From contig NZ_CP032695.1 of assembly GCF_003627755.1 (NCBI RefSeq), forward strand, positions 372,001-436,000: 64,000 nucleotides of DNA, given 5' to 3'. The notes below the pieces were generated by a model. The model ran no database searches. It was not told the DNA's origin and saw only the letters and a program-made list of their open reading frames with translations. The position numbers and the translations under genes were made by a program. The DNA is from Rhizobium jaguaris. Its GTDB lineage: Bacteria; Pseudomonadota; Alphaproteobacteria; Rhizobiales; Rhizobiaceae. Below, piece by piece: positions 8,035 to 18,700 of this stretch (the stretch's first letter is position 1; every line of letters begins with the position of its first letter).

Positions 8035-9783
8035 GTGTCCGTCAACAGCTATTACCGAGACGAGCTTTCCTACTTGCGGGAAATGGGCAGCCTGTTTGCC
8101 AAGGCCAATCCGCGCCTATCAGCCTATCTCGCCAAGGAGGCATCCGATCCGGACGTCGAGCGGCTTCTGGAAGGCTTCTCCTTCCTGGTCGGGCGGCTCC
8201 GTCAGAGGCTCGATGCGGAAATGCCGGAGCTGGCGCTGACGCTGCTGCAGCTCGTCTGGCCGCACTATCTGCGCCCGGTGCCGCCGATCACCACCGTCCA
8301 GTTCCGTTTTGCCGAAGGGGCAAGTGGCGCCTCGATGAAAGTGCCGCGCGGCACGCAGGTTCAAACGAACCCCCTGGGTGGCGAAGCGGTGGTTTTCAGC
8401 ACAAGCTACGATCTTTCGGTGCTGCCGCTCGACATTACGGGGGTCGATCTCGACAACCGCAAGAACACCGCAAGGTTGACCCTCAATTTCGAGCGCATCG
8501 CAGGCAATGGCCTGCAGGCGCTTGCCGAGGCGCCGTTGACGATCTTCTTCAACAGCCATCGCGACGCCGCGGTTGCCCGCCAGCTCTACCTCTTTTTCAT
8601 AGAAAAGGTGCAGCGCGTGTATTTCACGCCGAAGGGCGGCGAGGCGGTTGTCGTGCCCGTCAGGATAGAGCCGCTCGGCTTTTCCGCCGATGAAGCGACG
8701 CTTCCCTATCCGCAGGGCTCGTTCGACGGCTTCCGCATCATGCAGGAATATTTCTCCTGTCCGGAAAAGTTCATGTATGCCCGCCTGCACGGCCTCGAAA
8801 GGTTTGCCGGCCAGCAGACCGACGGCTTCAGCCTTTCCTTCGACATGGCGCAGCGCTTTCCGGAGGCATCGCGGCTGACTGCGGATCAGTTCGCTCTCAA
8901 CACGTCGCCTGCCGTCAATCTTTTTTCGGTCGAGGGGCAGGCGCTCATGATCTCGCACGACCGTTCGGAATATCCGGTCCGGGCGACGGGTGGTTTCGAA
9001 AAGCGCAGCGTCCATGCGGTGGAATCCGTGGTCGGCTGGGTGCAGGGGAGCGGCAAGCGGATCGATTACGAAGCCTTTGAAAGCTTTCGGCATGATCCCG
9101 CCAATGAGGGGACGGCCAAGCTCTATTACCGAACGCAGGTACGTCCGGCCATTCTCGGAAACGGCGTCGACCACTACCTTTCCTTCGTCACCCGTCTCGA
9201 CGAGATCGGCCGGCCGGAGACGGAGACGGTGTCGATGAAGCTTCTATGCTCCAACGGTCCGCTGGCCCTCCAGCACGGCATCGGCTCGGTCAATCAGCCG
9301 ACCTCGTCGACGCCGCCGAAGCTCGATTTCTCGAACATCACGCCGATCCTTGGTGAAGTGCCGCCGCCGCTCGAAGACAATATCCTCTGGACGCTGATTG
9401 CCAATCTGGCCCGCAATTTCGCATCGCTGATCGATGTCGAGGCGTTGCGCACGGTGGTCGGCGCCTATGATTTTCGCGCCAATGCCGACAAGCAGGCCGC
9501 GCAGCAGCGCGATCTCCTTCTGCAGAGTTTTCGCCGTTTCGAGCGGCGTGGCATCGATATCATGCGCGGTGGCCGGCCGAGCCGGGCTTATGAGCTGGCG
9601 CTGACGGTCTCCGAGAGCCAAATGGGCGGCGAAGGGGAAATGTATCTCTTCGGCACGATCCTGGATCAATTCCTGAAATCCTACGCCAGCATCAACAGCT
9701 TGCACCGTTTCTCGGTGCGAGGGCTGGATACGAACACGACATATAAGTGGACTCCCAAATGGGGAGAGGCAGCGACGCTATGA
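8035..9783 (+). CDS. tssF: T6SS baseplate protein TssF (ImpG)
   Basis: 582 residues, normal length. The N-terminal signature YYRDELSYLREMGSLFAK and the motif DPDVERLLEGFSFLVGRL are diagnostic of TssF/VasA. TssF forms the baseplate wedge with TssG, TssE and TssK. The start codon is GTG. The stop overlaps the tssG start (ATGA), so translation is coupled. Confidence 0.95.
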   Translation: MSVNSYYRDELSYLREMGSLFAKANPRLSAYLAKEASDPDVERLLEGFSFLVGRLRQRLDAEMPELALTLLQLVWPHYLRPVPPITTVQFRFAEGASGASMKVPRGTQVQTNPLGGEAVVFSTSYDLSVLPLDITGVDLDNRKNTARLTLNFERIAGNGLQALAEAPLTIFFNSHRDAAVARQLYLFFIEKVQRVYFTPKGGEAVVVPVRIEPLGFSADEATLPYPQGSFDGFRIMQEYFSCPEKFMYARLHGLERFAGQQTDGFSLSFDMAQRFPEASRLTADQFALNTSPAVNLFSVEGQALMISHDRSEYPVRATGGFEKRSVHAVESVVGWVQGSGKRIDYEAFESFRHDPANEGTAKLYYRTQVRPAILGNGVDHYLSFVTRLDEIGRPETETVSMKLLCSNGPLALQHGIGSVNQPTSSTPPKLDFSNITPILGEVPPPLEDNILWTLIANLARNFASLIDVEALRTVVGAYDFRANADKQAAQQRDLLLQSFRRFERRGIDIMRGGRPSRAYELALTVSESQMGGEGEMYLFGTILDQFLKSYASINSLHRFSVRGLDTNTTYKWTPKWGEAATL

Positions 9784-10925
9784 CCCCGGATGGTGGCACG
9801 GTTATCGCCGCGGCATCGGCGGAAGAACGGATCGATGCACGCAAGGCCCGCGCCGATCGGCTGGCTGGCTTGCGTCATTTCCGCTTCCACCAACTTATCA
9901 CGCTGATCGAGATGCAGCGGCAGGGCGCCCGCCCGATCGGCGCGCTCGGCGATCCCGCTGAGGAGTATATCCGCTTCCGCGCGACGCGATCCCTGAGCTT
10001 CGGCCCCGGCGATCTTTCCGCTGTCGACTATGGTGACGACGGCGAGCGTCTCGATATCCGGGTCAATTTCTTCGGCCTTTACGGTCCTGCGTCGCCACTG
10101 CCGCCATCTTTCACGGAACGGATCATCGAGGAAGATCGGGCCCAGGCCTCCGTCGAGGATCTGCTCGATCTTTTCAATCATCGCCTTATTTCGCTGCTTC
10201 ACGTCATCTGGCGGAAGTACCGCTATTATCTTCGCTACGAAACCGGCGGATCGGACGCTTTATCCAAGCGGTTCCTGGCGCTTTGCGGTTTTCCGATCGA
10301 GGATAGGGATCGTATCGGCCAGATCTCACGTTCGGCGCTGCTGCCGCATGTCGGTCTTCTGTCGCTCTATTCCAATTCCGCGGATGTCGTATCCGCAACG
10401 CTCTCCAATTTCTTCAGGATACCCTGCCGCATCGAGGAATTCATCGACCGGCATGTCGTCATGGATACGGATTCGCAGTTCCAGCTTGGCGTGGCGAACA
10501 ATCTGCTCGGCGAGGATACGATCATCGGCGGCGAGATCGACGATGATCTCGGGAAATTCCGGGTCTGTTTGGGCCGGTCGCCGTTTTCGGCTATTGCGCC
10601 CTTTCTTCCGGGAGGAAACCGCCATCGGCAGCTCTCGGAACTGCTGTCCATGGTCAACCGTGAGCCGCTCGATTGGGACATGCAGTTCGAGTTCGAGCCT
10701 GAGACCGTCCCGATAGGATGCTTGGGAGAGATGAAGCTCGGCTGGTCCGGGTGGCTCTATGCCCATGATGCGGATCATCTGGAGAGTACCGTGCGGCTCG
10801 CTGTCCTTGAGGCGGATAGCGATGCAGACCCGGACGACGAGGACTTTGGTGACGATGCGGGGTACCACCCCATGCCTGCCGCCGGGGACTCGCAGCGTTT
10901 CAGGGAGGCGAGAGCGGGGCAATGA
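9780..10925 (+). CDS. tssG: T6SS baseplate protein TssG (ImpH)
   Basis: 381 residues. Family features include FRFHQLITLIEMQ near the N-terminus, FFGLYGPASPLP (about residues 98-109) and LFNHRLISLLH. The C-terminal 30 residues are acidic and variable. It partners with TssF in the baseplate wedge. The start at 9780 overlaps the tssF stop by four bases and the stop overlaps the fha start at 10922 by four bases. Confidence 0.94.
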   Translation: MTPDGGTVIAAASAEERIDARKARADRLAGLRHFRFHQLITLIEMQRQGARPIGALGDPAEEYIRFRATRSLSFGPGDLSAVDYGDDGERLDIRVNFFGLYGPASPLPPSFTERIIEEDRAQASVEDLLDLFNHRLISLLHVIWRKYRYYLRYETGGSDALSKRFLALCGFPIEDRDRIGQISRSALLPHVGLLSLYSNSADVVSATLSNFFRIPCRIEEFIDRHVVMDTDSQFQLGVANNLLGEDTIIGGEIDDDLGKFRVCLGRSPFSAIAPFLPGGNRHRQLSELLSMVNREPLDWDMQFEFEPETVPIGCLGEMKLGWSGWLYAHDADHLESTVRLAVLEADSDADPDDEDFGDDAGYHPMPAAGDSQRFREARAGQ

Positions 10926-12976
10926 AGGTTCGCTTGTCTCTCGTCGATGCGTCGGAGCAGACCGAGCACACATTCGGGCCGGATGGCGGCATCTTTGGCC
11001 GATCTGCCAAATGCGATTGGGTGCTGCCGGATCCGGAGCATATTCTTTCTTCCGTTCATGGCCGGATACAGTTTTCGAACGGCCGCTACCTGCTGATCGA
11101 TGAGAGCACCAACGGTATCGTGCTCGACGGCCGGCAGGACCCGCTCGGCCGTGGCAATTCCATTGTCCTGCAGGACAAGTTGCGATTCCGCGCCGCAAAA
11201 TACCTGATCGAAGCGCAGATGGTTCGCGAGGCCGATCAAGGTCTGCCCGTCCTTCAGGCATCCGGCTTGCAGCAGTCCGCGCCGTCCCCTTGGCCCGATG
11301 CGCCGGTACCGCTGGCCGGGAAACGGCGTGTCGAGCCGGTCTTGCGCAATGACGGTCTGTTCGACGGAGCCGCGGGACGCAACTCGCAGGATCCGCTTGC
11401 TTACCTCGACACGCCGGCTCCGATGGATATTGCCGGCCCTCGTGTCGCCTCCCATCCCGCACCGGGATTTCCCGCTCAGAATGCGCGACAGGGTGGCTAT
11501 CACGCCGGTTTCGGCGGCACGCCGGCGGTTGCGTCGCCGGTCTTACCCGCTGCCGACGGAAGCCTCGACGATCTCTTTGCCGCTGCGCCCGGTCCGCGTG
11601 GCATCGGTCCAAGCGTCGAGCTGCCGATATCGGCAGCTCAGGTCCAGGCATTTGCCGTACCGCCGCTCGCGCCCACTCTGGCGCAGCCGGTAGCACTGCC
11701 GCCCGCCGCAATCCCTCAGCCGGCACCCGAACCGCCGCCGGTCGCTACCCGGTCTATCCCCGAGGATTTTCTTGCGTCCTTCGGCGCAAGTAGGCAAAGC
11801 GGCTTGTCGACCGTTCCCGCGCTGTCACCGGCCAATCCTGATTCGTCCGCTCGTCCTTCTTCCGCCGCGCCTCCGGCTCAACCGGCGACAAAGCTTATTC
11901 CGGATGATTTCGATCCGCTGACCGCCTTCGGCCCGCCGCGCACATTCGTCCCGCAGGCGGTTCCTGCAGAAGTGCCCGTGCGTATCTCCGTACCGTCGGC
12001 GCCTTTGCCGCCGGTTGCCGCCGCCCGCCCACCCGAGCCGCTGAGCCCGGCTCTGCTTGCGGATTTCGTGAAAGTCGAGACTCCTGCCGCAGCGACACGC
12101 GCCGGAAATGGGAATGTAGCTGGAGAGCCTTTCGATCCGCTTGAGGCGATGAAGAGCCGCCGCGAGGAGCGCAAGGCGGCATTGCTCGAAAAGGCGAAGG
12201 GGAACGGCAATGCCGGTCCGCCTATTCCGCCTCCGCCGTCTGCCGCGGCTGTGCCCGCCGTGTCTGCGACCGCCCTACCGGATCTGCCCAAATCGCCGCC
12301 CATGCCCGCTGGTTCGGAGCTGCCGCCCGAGAGTATTCCCGTTATCGCGAATCCCGGCGCAGCAGCAGCAGACTTGACGATCATCGCAGCGCTTTTCACA
12401 GGCATGGGCTTCCCGGCCGAGCGCGTGACGGCGGAGCGGGGGAGCACGATTGCCAAGGAAGCCGGTGAAGTGGTGCGCGAAACGGCCGAGGGCCTGATTG
12501 CGCTTCTTGCGGCGCGGCGTCTGCTGAAGACTGAATTCCGGATGGACGAGACCCAGGTGCAGCCGGAGGAAAACAATGCGCTCAAGCATTTCAAGATCGC
12601 CGAACTGGCGCTCGACGAACTGTTTCTGACCAAGGGTGGCGGGTTCCAGCCACCGGCCGAATCTGTCGCCTCCGCTTTCGCCGATCTGCAGCAGCATGCC
12701 GTACTGACGATGTCGGCCATGCAGCGCGCCATCAATCTTCTCTTCCGCCGGCTTTCGCCCGACGTCATCGCCCGTGATGCGGAGGATGAGGGCGGTCTGC
12801 GCATCCGCGGTCTCGGCGCCCGCAAGGGAAAATGGGAAACCTATGTCGAAAGCCATGCCCGAATGAGCGGCAATATCGACGGGGTCGCCCGTCAGATCAT
12901 CGCCGAGGCGTTTGCACAGGTTCAGGAAGAGCAGGCACGAAAGGCGGCATCCGCCTATTGGGAGAAAAAGCAGTGA
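10922..12976 (+). CDS. tagH: T6SS forkhead-associated protein Fha (TagH/ImpI)
   Basis: 684 residues in three parts. Residues 1-95 are an FHA phosphothreonine-binding domain with GRSAKCDW, SSVHGRI and DESTNGIVLDG. Residues about 110-480 are a long proline/alanine-rich disordered linker. Residues about 490-684 are the TagH C-terminal domain (LFRRLSPDVI, GKWETYVESHARM). In threonine-phosphorylation controlled T6SSs, PpkA phosphorylation is read by Fha to trigger assembly and PppA reverses it; both enzymes are encoded at the end of this cluster. The stop overlaps the tssJ start. Confidence 0.93.
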   Translation: MKVRLSLVDASEQTEHTFGPDGGIFGRSAKCDWVLPDPEHILSSVHGRIQFSNGRYLLIDESTNGIVLDGRQDPLGRGNSIVLQDKLRFRAAKYLIEAQMVREADQGLPVLQASGLQQSAPSPWPDAPVPLAGKRRVEPVLRNDGLFDGAAGRNSQDPLAYLDTPAPMDIAGPRVASHPAPGFPAQNARQGGYHAGFGGTPAVASPVLPAADGSLDDLFAAAPGPRGIGPSVELPISAAQVQAFAVPPLAPTLAQPVALPPAAIPQPAPEPPPVATRSIPEDFLASFGASRQSGLSTVPALSPANPDSSARPSSAAPPAQPATKLIPDDFDPLTAFGPPRTFVPQAVPAEVPVRISVPSAPLPPVAAARPPEPLSPALLADFVKVETPAAATRAGNGNVAGEPFDPLEAMKSRREERKAALLEKAKGNGNAGPPIPPPPSAAAVPAVSATALPDLPKSPPMPAGSELPPESIPVIANPGAAAADLTIIAALFTGMGFPAERVTAERGSTIAKEAGEVVRETAEGLIALLAARRLLKTEFRMDETQVQPEENNALKHFKIAELALDELFLTKGGGFQPPAESVASAFADLQQHAVLTMSAMQRAINLLFRRLSPDVIARDAEDEGGLRIRGLGARKGKWETYVESHARMSGNIDGVARQIIAEAFAQVQEEQARKAASAYWEKKQ

Positions 12977-13452
12977 CAGTGACGAGACGTGCCGTTTTCG
13001 AGGGATTGGGTGCGAGCGCCATTCTGGCGCTCACCGGGTGCGGCCATACGCCCGATCCGACGCCCACATCCATCGTCCTGAATGCCGATCCCGGCATCAA
13101 CCCGGGCGAGACCGGCGCGGCATCTCCCGTCGTCGTCAGGATTTATGAGCTGAAGGGCATCAAGGCGTTCAACAACGCCAATTTCTTCGATTTCGACAAG
13201 GATACGCAGATCCTCGGCGCCGATCTCATCGCCAGTCGCGAATACGAGATGACCCCGGGTAGCCAGCAGAAATACCAGAAGGAGATTTCGAGCGAAGCGG
13301 CCTATATCGGCGTTGTCGCCTCCTTCCGCAACATCCAGTCGGCGACCTGGCGCGATTCGATCGAGCTGCACAAGGGTTCGAAGAATAGGCTGGTCGTCTA
13401 TCTCACCAGCGCTGCGGTCCGGATCCAGAAGGCAAGCGGCTGGTTCGGCTGA
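12973..13452 (+). CDS. tssJ: T6SS outer-membrane lipoprotein TssJ with Tat-like signal
   Basis: 159 residues with a GTG start overlapping the fha stop; a second GTG at 12979 is also possible. The lipobox is LTGC (cysteine at about residue 22). Before it lies TRRAVFEGLGASAILAL: two arginines followed by a hydrophobic stretch, which looks like a twin-arginine signal rather than a plain Sec signal. The mature part has the TssJ transthyretin-like pattern, with VVRIYELKGIKAFNNANFFD. TssJ anchors the TssL-TssM complex to the outer membrane. The call rests on position (between fha and tssK), lipobox and pattern. Confidence 0.88.
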   Translation: MTVTRRAVFEGLGASAILALTGCGHTPDPTPTSIVLNADPGINPGETGAASPVVVRIYELKGIKAFNNANFFDFDKDTQILGADLIASREYEMTPGSQQKYQKEISSEAAYIGVVASFRNIQSATWRDSIELHKGSKNRLVVYLTSAAVRIQKASGWFG

Positions 13453-13497
13453 TGGGCAGAGAGTTTATGAGGAGTAGGTCCTCGGAGGGAACGATTG

Positions 13498-14835
13498 GTG
13501 TCGACGGGTAAGCCATTGTGGCTGGAGGGCATGTTTCTTCGCCCACAGCATCTGCAGCAATATGACCGCTGGATCGAAGACAGCCTCGAACAGCGCGTGG
13601 CGGCGTTGCTGCCGCATTCCTGGGGTCTGCGCAGCCTCCAGCTCGATCCCAATGCGCTTAAGAATGGCCAGGTAAGGGTCATCTCGGTCGAGATGATCTT
13701 TCCAGATGGGACGGTCTATGCCGCGCCCGCAGCGCAGCCTTTGCCGCCCGCGCGGCATCTGACCACCGATTTTCAGGGCAAGCGGTTGTTCATGGCCGCG
13801 CCGTTGCGGGCACCCGGCGGCATTGATGTCGCCGACAACGACAATCCTACACACCGCTTCCGACGGGTCGCAACCGAGCTTCGCGATAGCGCCAAGGCGG
13901 ATCGTCCGCCAGCTGATATCTATCTCGCCGCCTTAAACGCGCGCCTGGTTATCGAAGGCGAGTCCCTGGACGAGCTTGTCTATATTCCGATCGCCGAAAT
14001 AGACGCCGTCGATGCGCAGGGCCAGGTGACGTTGTCGGAAACCTTCATTCCGCCCGCGCTCGTCGCCAGCGCCAGTGTGCGGCTCGTCTCGTTGATGGAG
14101 CAGATCCGCGGCCTCCTGAAAAGCCGTTCCGATGCCCTGGCCTCGGGCGCTGCAGGCGAAGACGGTGGCACACGGTCTGGCACGATCGACCTCATTACGC
14201 TTGGCATCGTCAACCGCTATCAGGCAGTCTTCGATCACATGATCGCATCGGCCGCGCACACGCCGGAGATCGTCTACCGCGAATGTATCGCCCTTGCCGG
14301 CGAGCTTTCGGCCTTTGCCGCGACCGGACGCAAGCTGCCGGATCTCGGCCGCTATAATCATCGCGACCTGAGGGCAAGCTTTGAAAACCTGATGCCGATC
14401 CTGCGCAACCTGCTCAGCGTCATCGTCGAGCGCAATGCCGTCAGCATCCCGCTGACCGAGAGGGATTACGGCATCTGGCTCGGCGAGATCAAGGACCGTG
14501 TGACCTTTGCTGGCCGACGCTTCGTGCTGATCGCACGGGCAAACATTGCGCTCGAGACTATCCGCGTGCAGATGCCGATCCAGGTCAAGATCGGTCCGGT
14601 CGAGCAAATCCACGATCTCGTCAATCTGCAATTGCCCGGCATCGGCGTGCAGCCGCTGTCGGTCGCGCCGCGCGAGATTCCCTTCATTCAGAACGCCGTC
14701 TATTTCGAGCTCGACGACGGCAATCCGCTCTGGAGCCGCTTTCGGGATTCGGCCGCCTTCGCGCTGCATGTCAGCGGCGAATATCCGGGGCTCAAGCTTG
14801 AACTCTGGGCGATCCAGAAGGGAACGGCCCAATGA
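13498..14835 (+). CDS. tssK: T6SS baseplate adaptor TssK (ImpJ)
   Basis: 445 residues. The N-terminal signature PLWLEGMFLRPQHLQQYDRW is diagnostic. TssK links the baseplate to the TssL-TssM membrane complex. The GTG at 13498 is preferred over TTG at 13495 because GGAGGG ends 8 bases before it. The stop overlaps the tssL ATG (ATGA). Confidence 0.95.
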   Translation: MSTGKPLWLEGMFLRPQHLQQYDRWIEDSLEQRVAALLPHSWGLRSLQLDPNALKNGQVRVISVEMIFPDGTVYAAPAAQPLPPARHLTTDFQGKRLFMAAPLRAPGGIDVADNDNPTHRFRRVATELRDSAKADRPPADIYLAALNARLVIEGESLDELVYIPIAEIDAVDAQGQVTLSETFIPPALVASASVRLVSLMEQIRGLLKSRSDALASGAAGEDGGTRSGTIDLITLGIVNRYQAVFDHMIASAAHTPEIVYRECIALAGELSAFAATGRKLPDLGRYNHRDLRASFENLMPILRNLLSVIVERNAVSIPLTERDYGIWLGEIKDRVTFAGRRFVLIARANIALETIRVQMPIQVKIGPVEQIHDLVNLQLPGIGVQPLSVAPREIPFIQNAVYFELDDGNPLWSRFRDSAAFALHVSGEYPGLKLELWAIQKGTAQ

Positions 14836-15716
14836 GCAGCCTAGGCGAGGAGTCTGATCACCCGACGGTCGCCCGGCGCCTGAGCCCGCGGGCTCGCACC
14901 GCGCTCGCCGCCCAAGGCGAAGAGGACGCGCCGACCGTCGTTATCCATCGCCACACCAACCCGCCCGCCGAAACGCCCGCGACCGGGACCTCGTCGCTGC
15001 AAAGCGCTGCGGTCATCGTCCAGCAACTTGAGGCGACGCCTGAGAGAAAGCTCGTGCGCGCCGCCGCTCCGCTGCTTCTGATCGGCGCGCAATTGCGCAA
15101 CTCCGTCGATCGCGCCGATGTCGCAGCGTTGCGCCGCCAGGTCGCCGAGGAAATGGACCGGTTTCAGCAGACGGCGCAGAAGAGCGGCTGCGAGGCCGGC
15201 GACATCATCGCCGCCCGCTATGTCCTCTGCTCCATGCTCGATGAGACCGTGCTGATGACACCTTGGGGCAGTCGCAGCGAATGGAGCGCCAATAGCCTGC
15301 TGAACCAATATCACAACGAAACCTGGGGCGGCGAAAAGGTCTTTACCATCCTCGATCGCGTCAAGACCAATGGCGAGAAGAAGCTGCCATTACTGCTTCT
15401 GATCCACGCCTGCCTGATGCTCGGCTTCGAAGGACGCTACAGGGTTCTGGAGCGTGGCCGCGATCTCCTGGAGGAGTTGCGAAACGACCTCTCGCGGACG
15501 ATCCGCCGCTATTCCGAGGCTAAACCTGAAGAGCCGCTCTCCGCTGAGGGGAAGGCTGCCAAGGGCGGGCGGCGGATTCGCACTGCCATACCGCTCTGGA
15601 TGGTGGTCGTTGCGGCCTTCTGCGTGCTCATCATCGTGCATGTCTACGCGCAGTTCACGCTCTCCAACGCACTTGCGCCGGTGCTCGTTAAAATTCATGC
15701 GCTGACGGTGGGATAG
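14832..15716 (+). CDS. tssL: T6SS inner-membrane protein TssL (ImpK/DotU-like), short form
   Basis: 294 residues. A disordered N-terminus of about 60 residues is followed by the cytoplasmic DotU-like helical domain (RYVLCSMLDETVLMTPWG, LLNQYHNETWGGEKVF) and one transmembrane helix at about residues 255-275. The protein ends soon after the helix and has no C-terminal OmpA-like peptidoglycan-binding domain, so wall anchoring, if any, must come from another protein. It forms the membrane complex with TssM and TssJ. The tssM gene follows after 11 bases. Confidence 0.94.
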   Translation: MSSLGEESDHPTVARRLSPRARTALAAQGEEDAPTVVIHRHTNPPAETPATGTSSLQSAAVIVQQLEATPERKLVRAAAPLLLIGAQLRNSVDRADVAALRRQVAEEMDRFQQTAQKSGCEAGDIIAARYVLCSMLDETVLMTPWGSRSEWSANSLLNQYHNETWGGEKVFTILDRVKTNGEKKLPLLLLIHACLMLGFEGRYRVLERGRDLLEELRNDLSRTIRRYSEAKPEEPLSAEGKAAKGGRRIRTAIPLWMVVVAAFCVLIIVHVYAQFTLSNALAPVLVKIHALTVG

Positions 15717-15727
15717 GGTTTCGCGCG

Positions 15728-18700
15728 ATGTTGAGAACGTATCTCGTCACTCTCCTCAGACCGACCAGCCTGATCATCCTGCTCGTTCTTGCAGCACTTT
15801 CGGTTGTTTTCTGGCTCTTCGGCGGGACGCTTGCCATCAAGGGCGTCAAGCCGTTCGCGGATGCGTCGCTGCGCGTCTATATCATCATTGGCGTCTTCGT
15901 CTTCTACCTGCTGGTGACGTTTCTGCGCCATCTGCTCGCCCGCCGCGCCAATGCCCGGCTGATCAACTCGATGCTTGCCAATGACGAGCTCGTTTCGATG
16001 GGCAGCGACTTCTCCTCGGGCGAGATCGAGATCATCCGCGAGCGTTTCGAAAAGACGCTGAAGACGCTGCGGGACAACCCGGTCGGCGGCCGCCGCAAGC
16101 GCGATTTCATCTATGATATGCCCTGGTATATCATCATCGGGCCGCCCGGCACCGGCAAGACGACGATCCTGCGCAATTCCGGCCTGAACTTTCCTCTGGC
16201 GGTGGATGGCGACCCGGCACTTCAGGGAATCGGCGGCACGCGCAATTGCGATTGGTGGATTTCCGACGAGGCCGTGCTGATCGATACGGCCGGCCGCTAC
16301 ACGACGCAAGACATCAACGCCGGCATCGATGCCGCCGCGTGGAACGGTTTCCTCGGTCTTCTAAAGCAGCATCGCCGCCGCCGGCCGATCAACGGCGTGC
16401 TGCTTGCCGTCAGCATCGCCGATGTCGTGCTCGCCAGCGATGCCGAGCGCCAGAAGCAGGCCGAGACCCTGCGCCAGAGGCTGCGCGAACTTCACCGCAC
16501 CTTCGGCATGCGGCTGCCGGTTTATCTGCTCTTCACCAAATGCGACCTGATTGCCGGTTTCGAGGAATTCTTCGATGAGACGCAGGAAGAGGAGCGCGAG
16601 CAGATCTGGGGCATGACCTTTGATCGCGACCACGAGCAGATGACATTCGGACGGCAATTCGAGTCCGGCTTCACCGATCTCGTTGCCCGCCTTGAGCGTC
16701 GCCTCCCGCTCAAGCTCGCAGCCGAGCGCAGCAACAGCCGCCGCTGCCGCATCTATCTGTTTCCGCATGAATTCGGCTCCATGGCGAGCACGTTGCGTGG
16801 CTTTGTCACCGATGTCTTCCGCATCAATCGTTCTGAGGCTCAGCCGCTTCTGCGGGGCGTCTATTTCACCTCTGGCACTCAGGAAGGCACGCCGTTCGAC
16901 CGGCTGCTCGGTGCCATGGGCCGCAGCTTCTCGCTGGCGCCCAGCCAACAACTGCCGATGAGCGGGCAAGGCAAAGCTTTCTTCATCCGCAAGCTTCTGA
17001 CCGATATCATCTTCGCCGAACAGAATCTGGTCGGCAGAAACACCAAGCTTGAACGACGGCTGGCGACGGCCCGCTACAGCGCCTATGCGGCGCTGGTTGT
17101 CTTTACTGTCGCGCTTTCCGGCTTCTGGCTGTACGGCCTTAGCGCGTCGCTCGCGCAGATCAAGCAGACCAACGACACTGCTGATACGCTGCGCGACCGG
17201 CTTGGAGCGGCCAATCTGAATCGCAGCCTGAACACCATTCTGCCGGCGCTGGATACCGCAAGCGCGCTGCGCGACAACGTTTCCGGTTCCTTCGGCTGGT
17301 TCGGGCAGATCGTCGGCATCGACGCTCGTCCGCAACTGGCCTCTGCGGCGGGTGCGACCTACGACAATGTGCTCGGTCAATTCCTGCTGCCGACGGTGAC
17401 GAGGCGGCTGCAGACACAGGTCCAACTGCTTTCCTCTTCAGGCGACAACAACAATCTTCTGCTGCGCGATCAGCTCGAAACCTATCTGATGCTGACCACC
17501 GGCCAGAACTTTGCCAAGCCGAAGGTCGAGCAGGAATTCGCCAAGCAGAACGATGCGGCTTTCGCCCTCAACCCCGCCGACCATTCCCGGATGGACGCGC
17601 ACATGGAGCATCTTATCACTCTCCTGCCGGAGCGGACGCAGCCTGACAGCGGCACGGTGGGGGATGCGCGCGAGCGTCTGAGCCGGGTTCCGCCGGCACT
17701 GGATATCTACCGGCGCATGGTGACGGATGCCGACCGCCGCTATCAGCTGACGCCGATCAGCATCGTCAATGTTCTTGGCACCAGCGTATTGCGAGCCGAT
17801 ACCGCCGCGCTCGGCGGCAACAGCGTCATTCCGGGCTTTTACACCAAGAACGGCTTTTATAATTTCTTCCTGCCGCGCCTGCCGGAATATATCCGCAACT
17901 CAACAGGCACCGATTGGGTTCTCGGCAACAACGCCATCAGCAATGATGCCTACAACAAGGTGGCTCAGCAGATCGTCGCCGCCTATGTGAAAGATTATAT
18001 CGCGTCATGGCGCAGTGCCATCGGCCAGGTTCGGGTTATCGATTTCGATTCGCTGAGCCGTGCCCAGATGGTCTTGCAGGAACTTTCCAATCCGCAGTCG
18101 CCGCTGACCGCCTTGCTCAATGAAGTCCGGGAGAATACTGAGCTGCCGCTGCCGGCCGTCAAGGAAGGCGGTGCTGCCGACGAGGCCGCTTCTCAGGCCG
18201 CGGCAAAGGTCGGTGGGCCGGCCGGTCTGATCACGGCGGTTGCCGGCGAAGCGACCGACGCCATGGCGAAGACAGCGATTTCGACGGCCTTCGGCAATGC
18301 GCCATGGCCCGGCACGCCGATCGGCGATGCGTTCAGGCCGCTGAATTCCCTTGTCGACCCGCAGAATCCGTTGGGTTCGCTCAGTCAAGTGCAGCAGCTG
18401 TTCGGCGACATGCTGGGCACTGTCGCCAGCGTCACCTCGGCGCCGGATCCATCCGCCGCTGCCTACGATTTCATCGCCCAGCGGGCCAAGAGCCCGATCA
18501 ATGACAGCTTTTCGAAGCTTGGGGCGCAAGCGGCGACGAAGCCGGAGCCGGTGCGGTCCATGGTCAGCTTTGTCTCGAAGCGGACTCTGGACCAGCTGAT
18601 GCGGCAGAGCTACGCCTATATCAACGGCCGTTGGCAGCAGGAAGTCGTTCCTGCCTGCAACAACATCCTGGCGGACCGCTATCCCTTCGCCCTCGACTCG

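Noticed and set aside
10326..11726. 466-codon minus-strand frame
   Set aside because: Antisense to tssG and fha; composition is that of a shadow frame (very high Arg, Pro) and no motif is seen.
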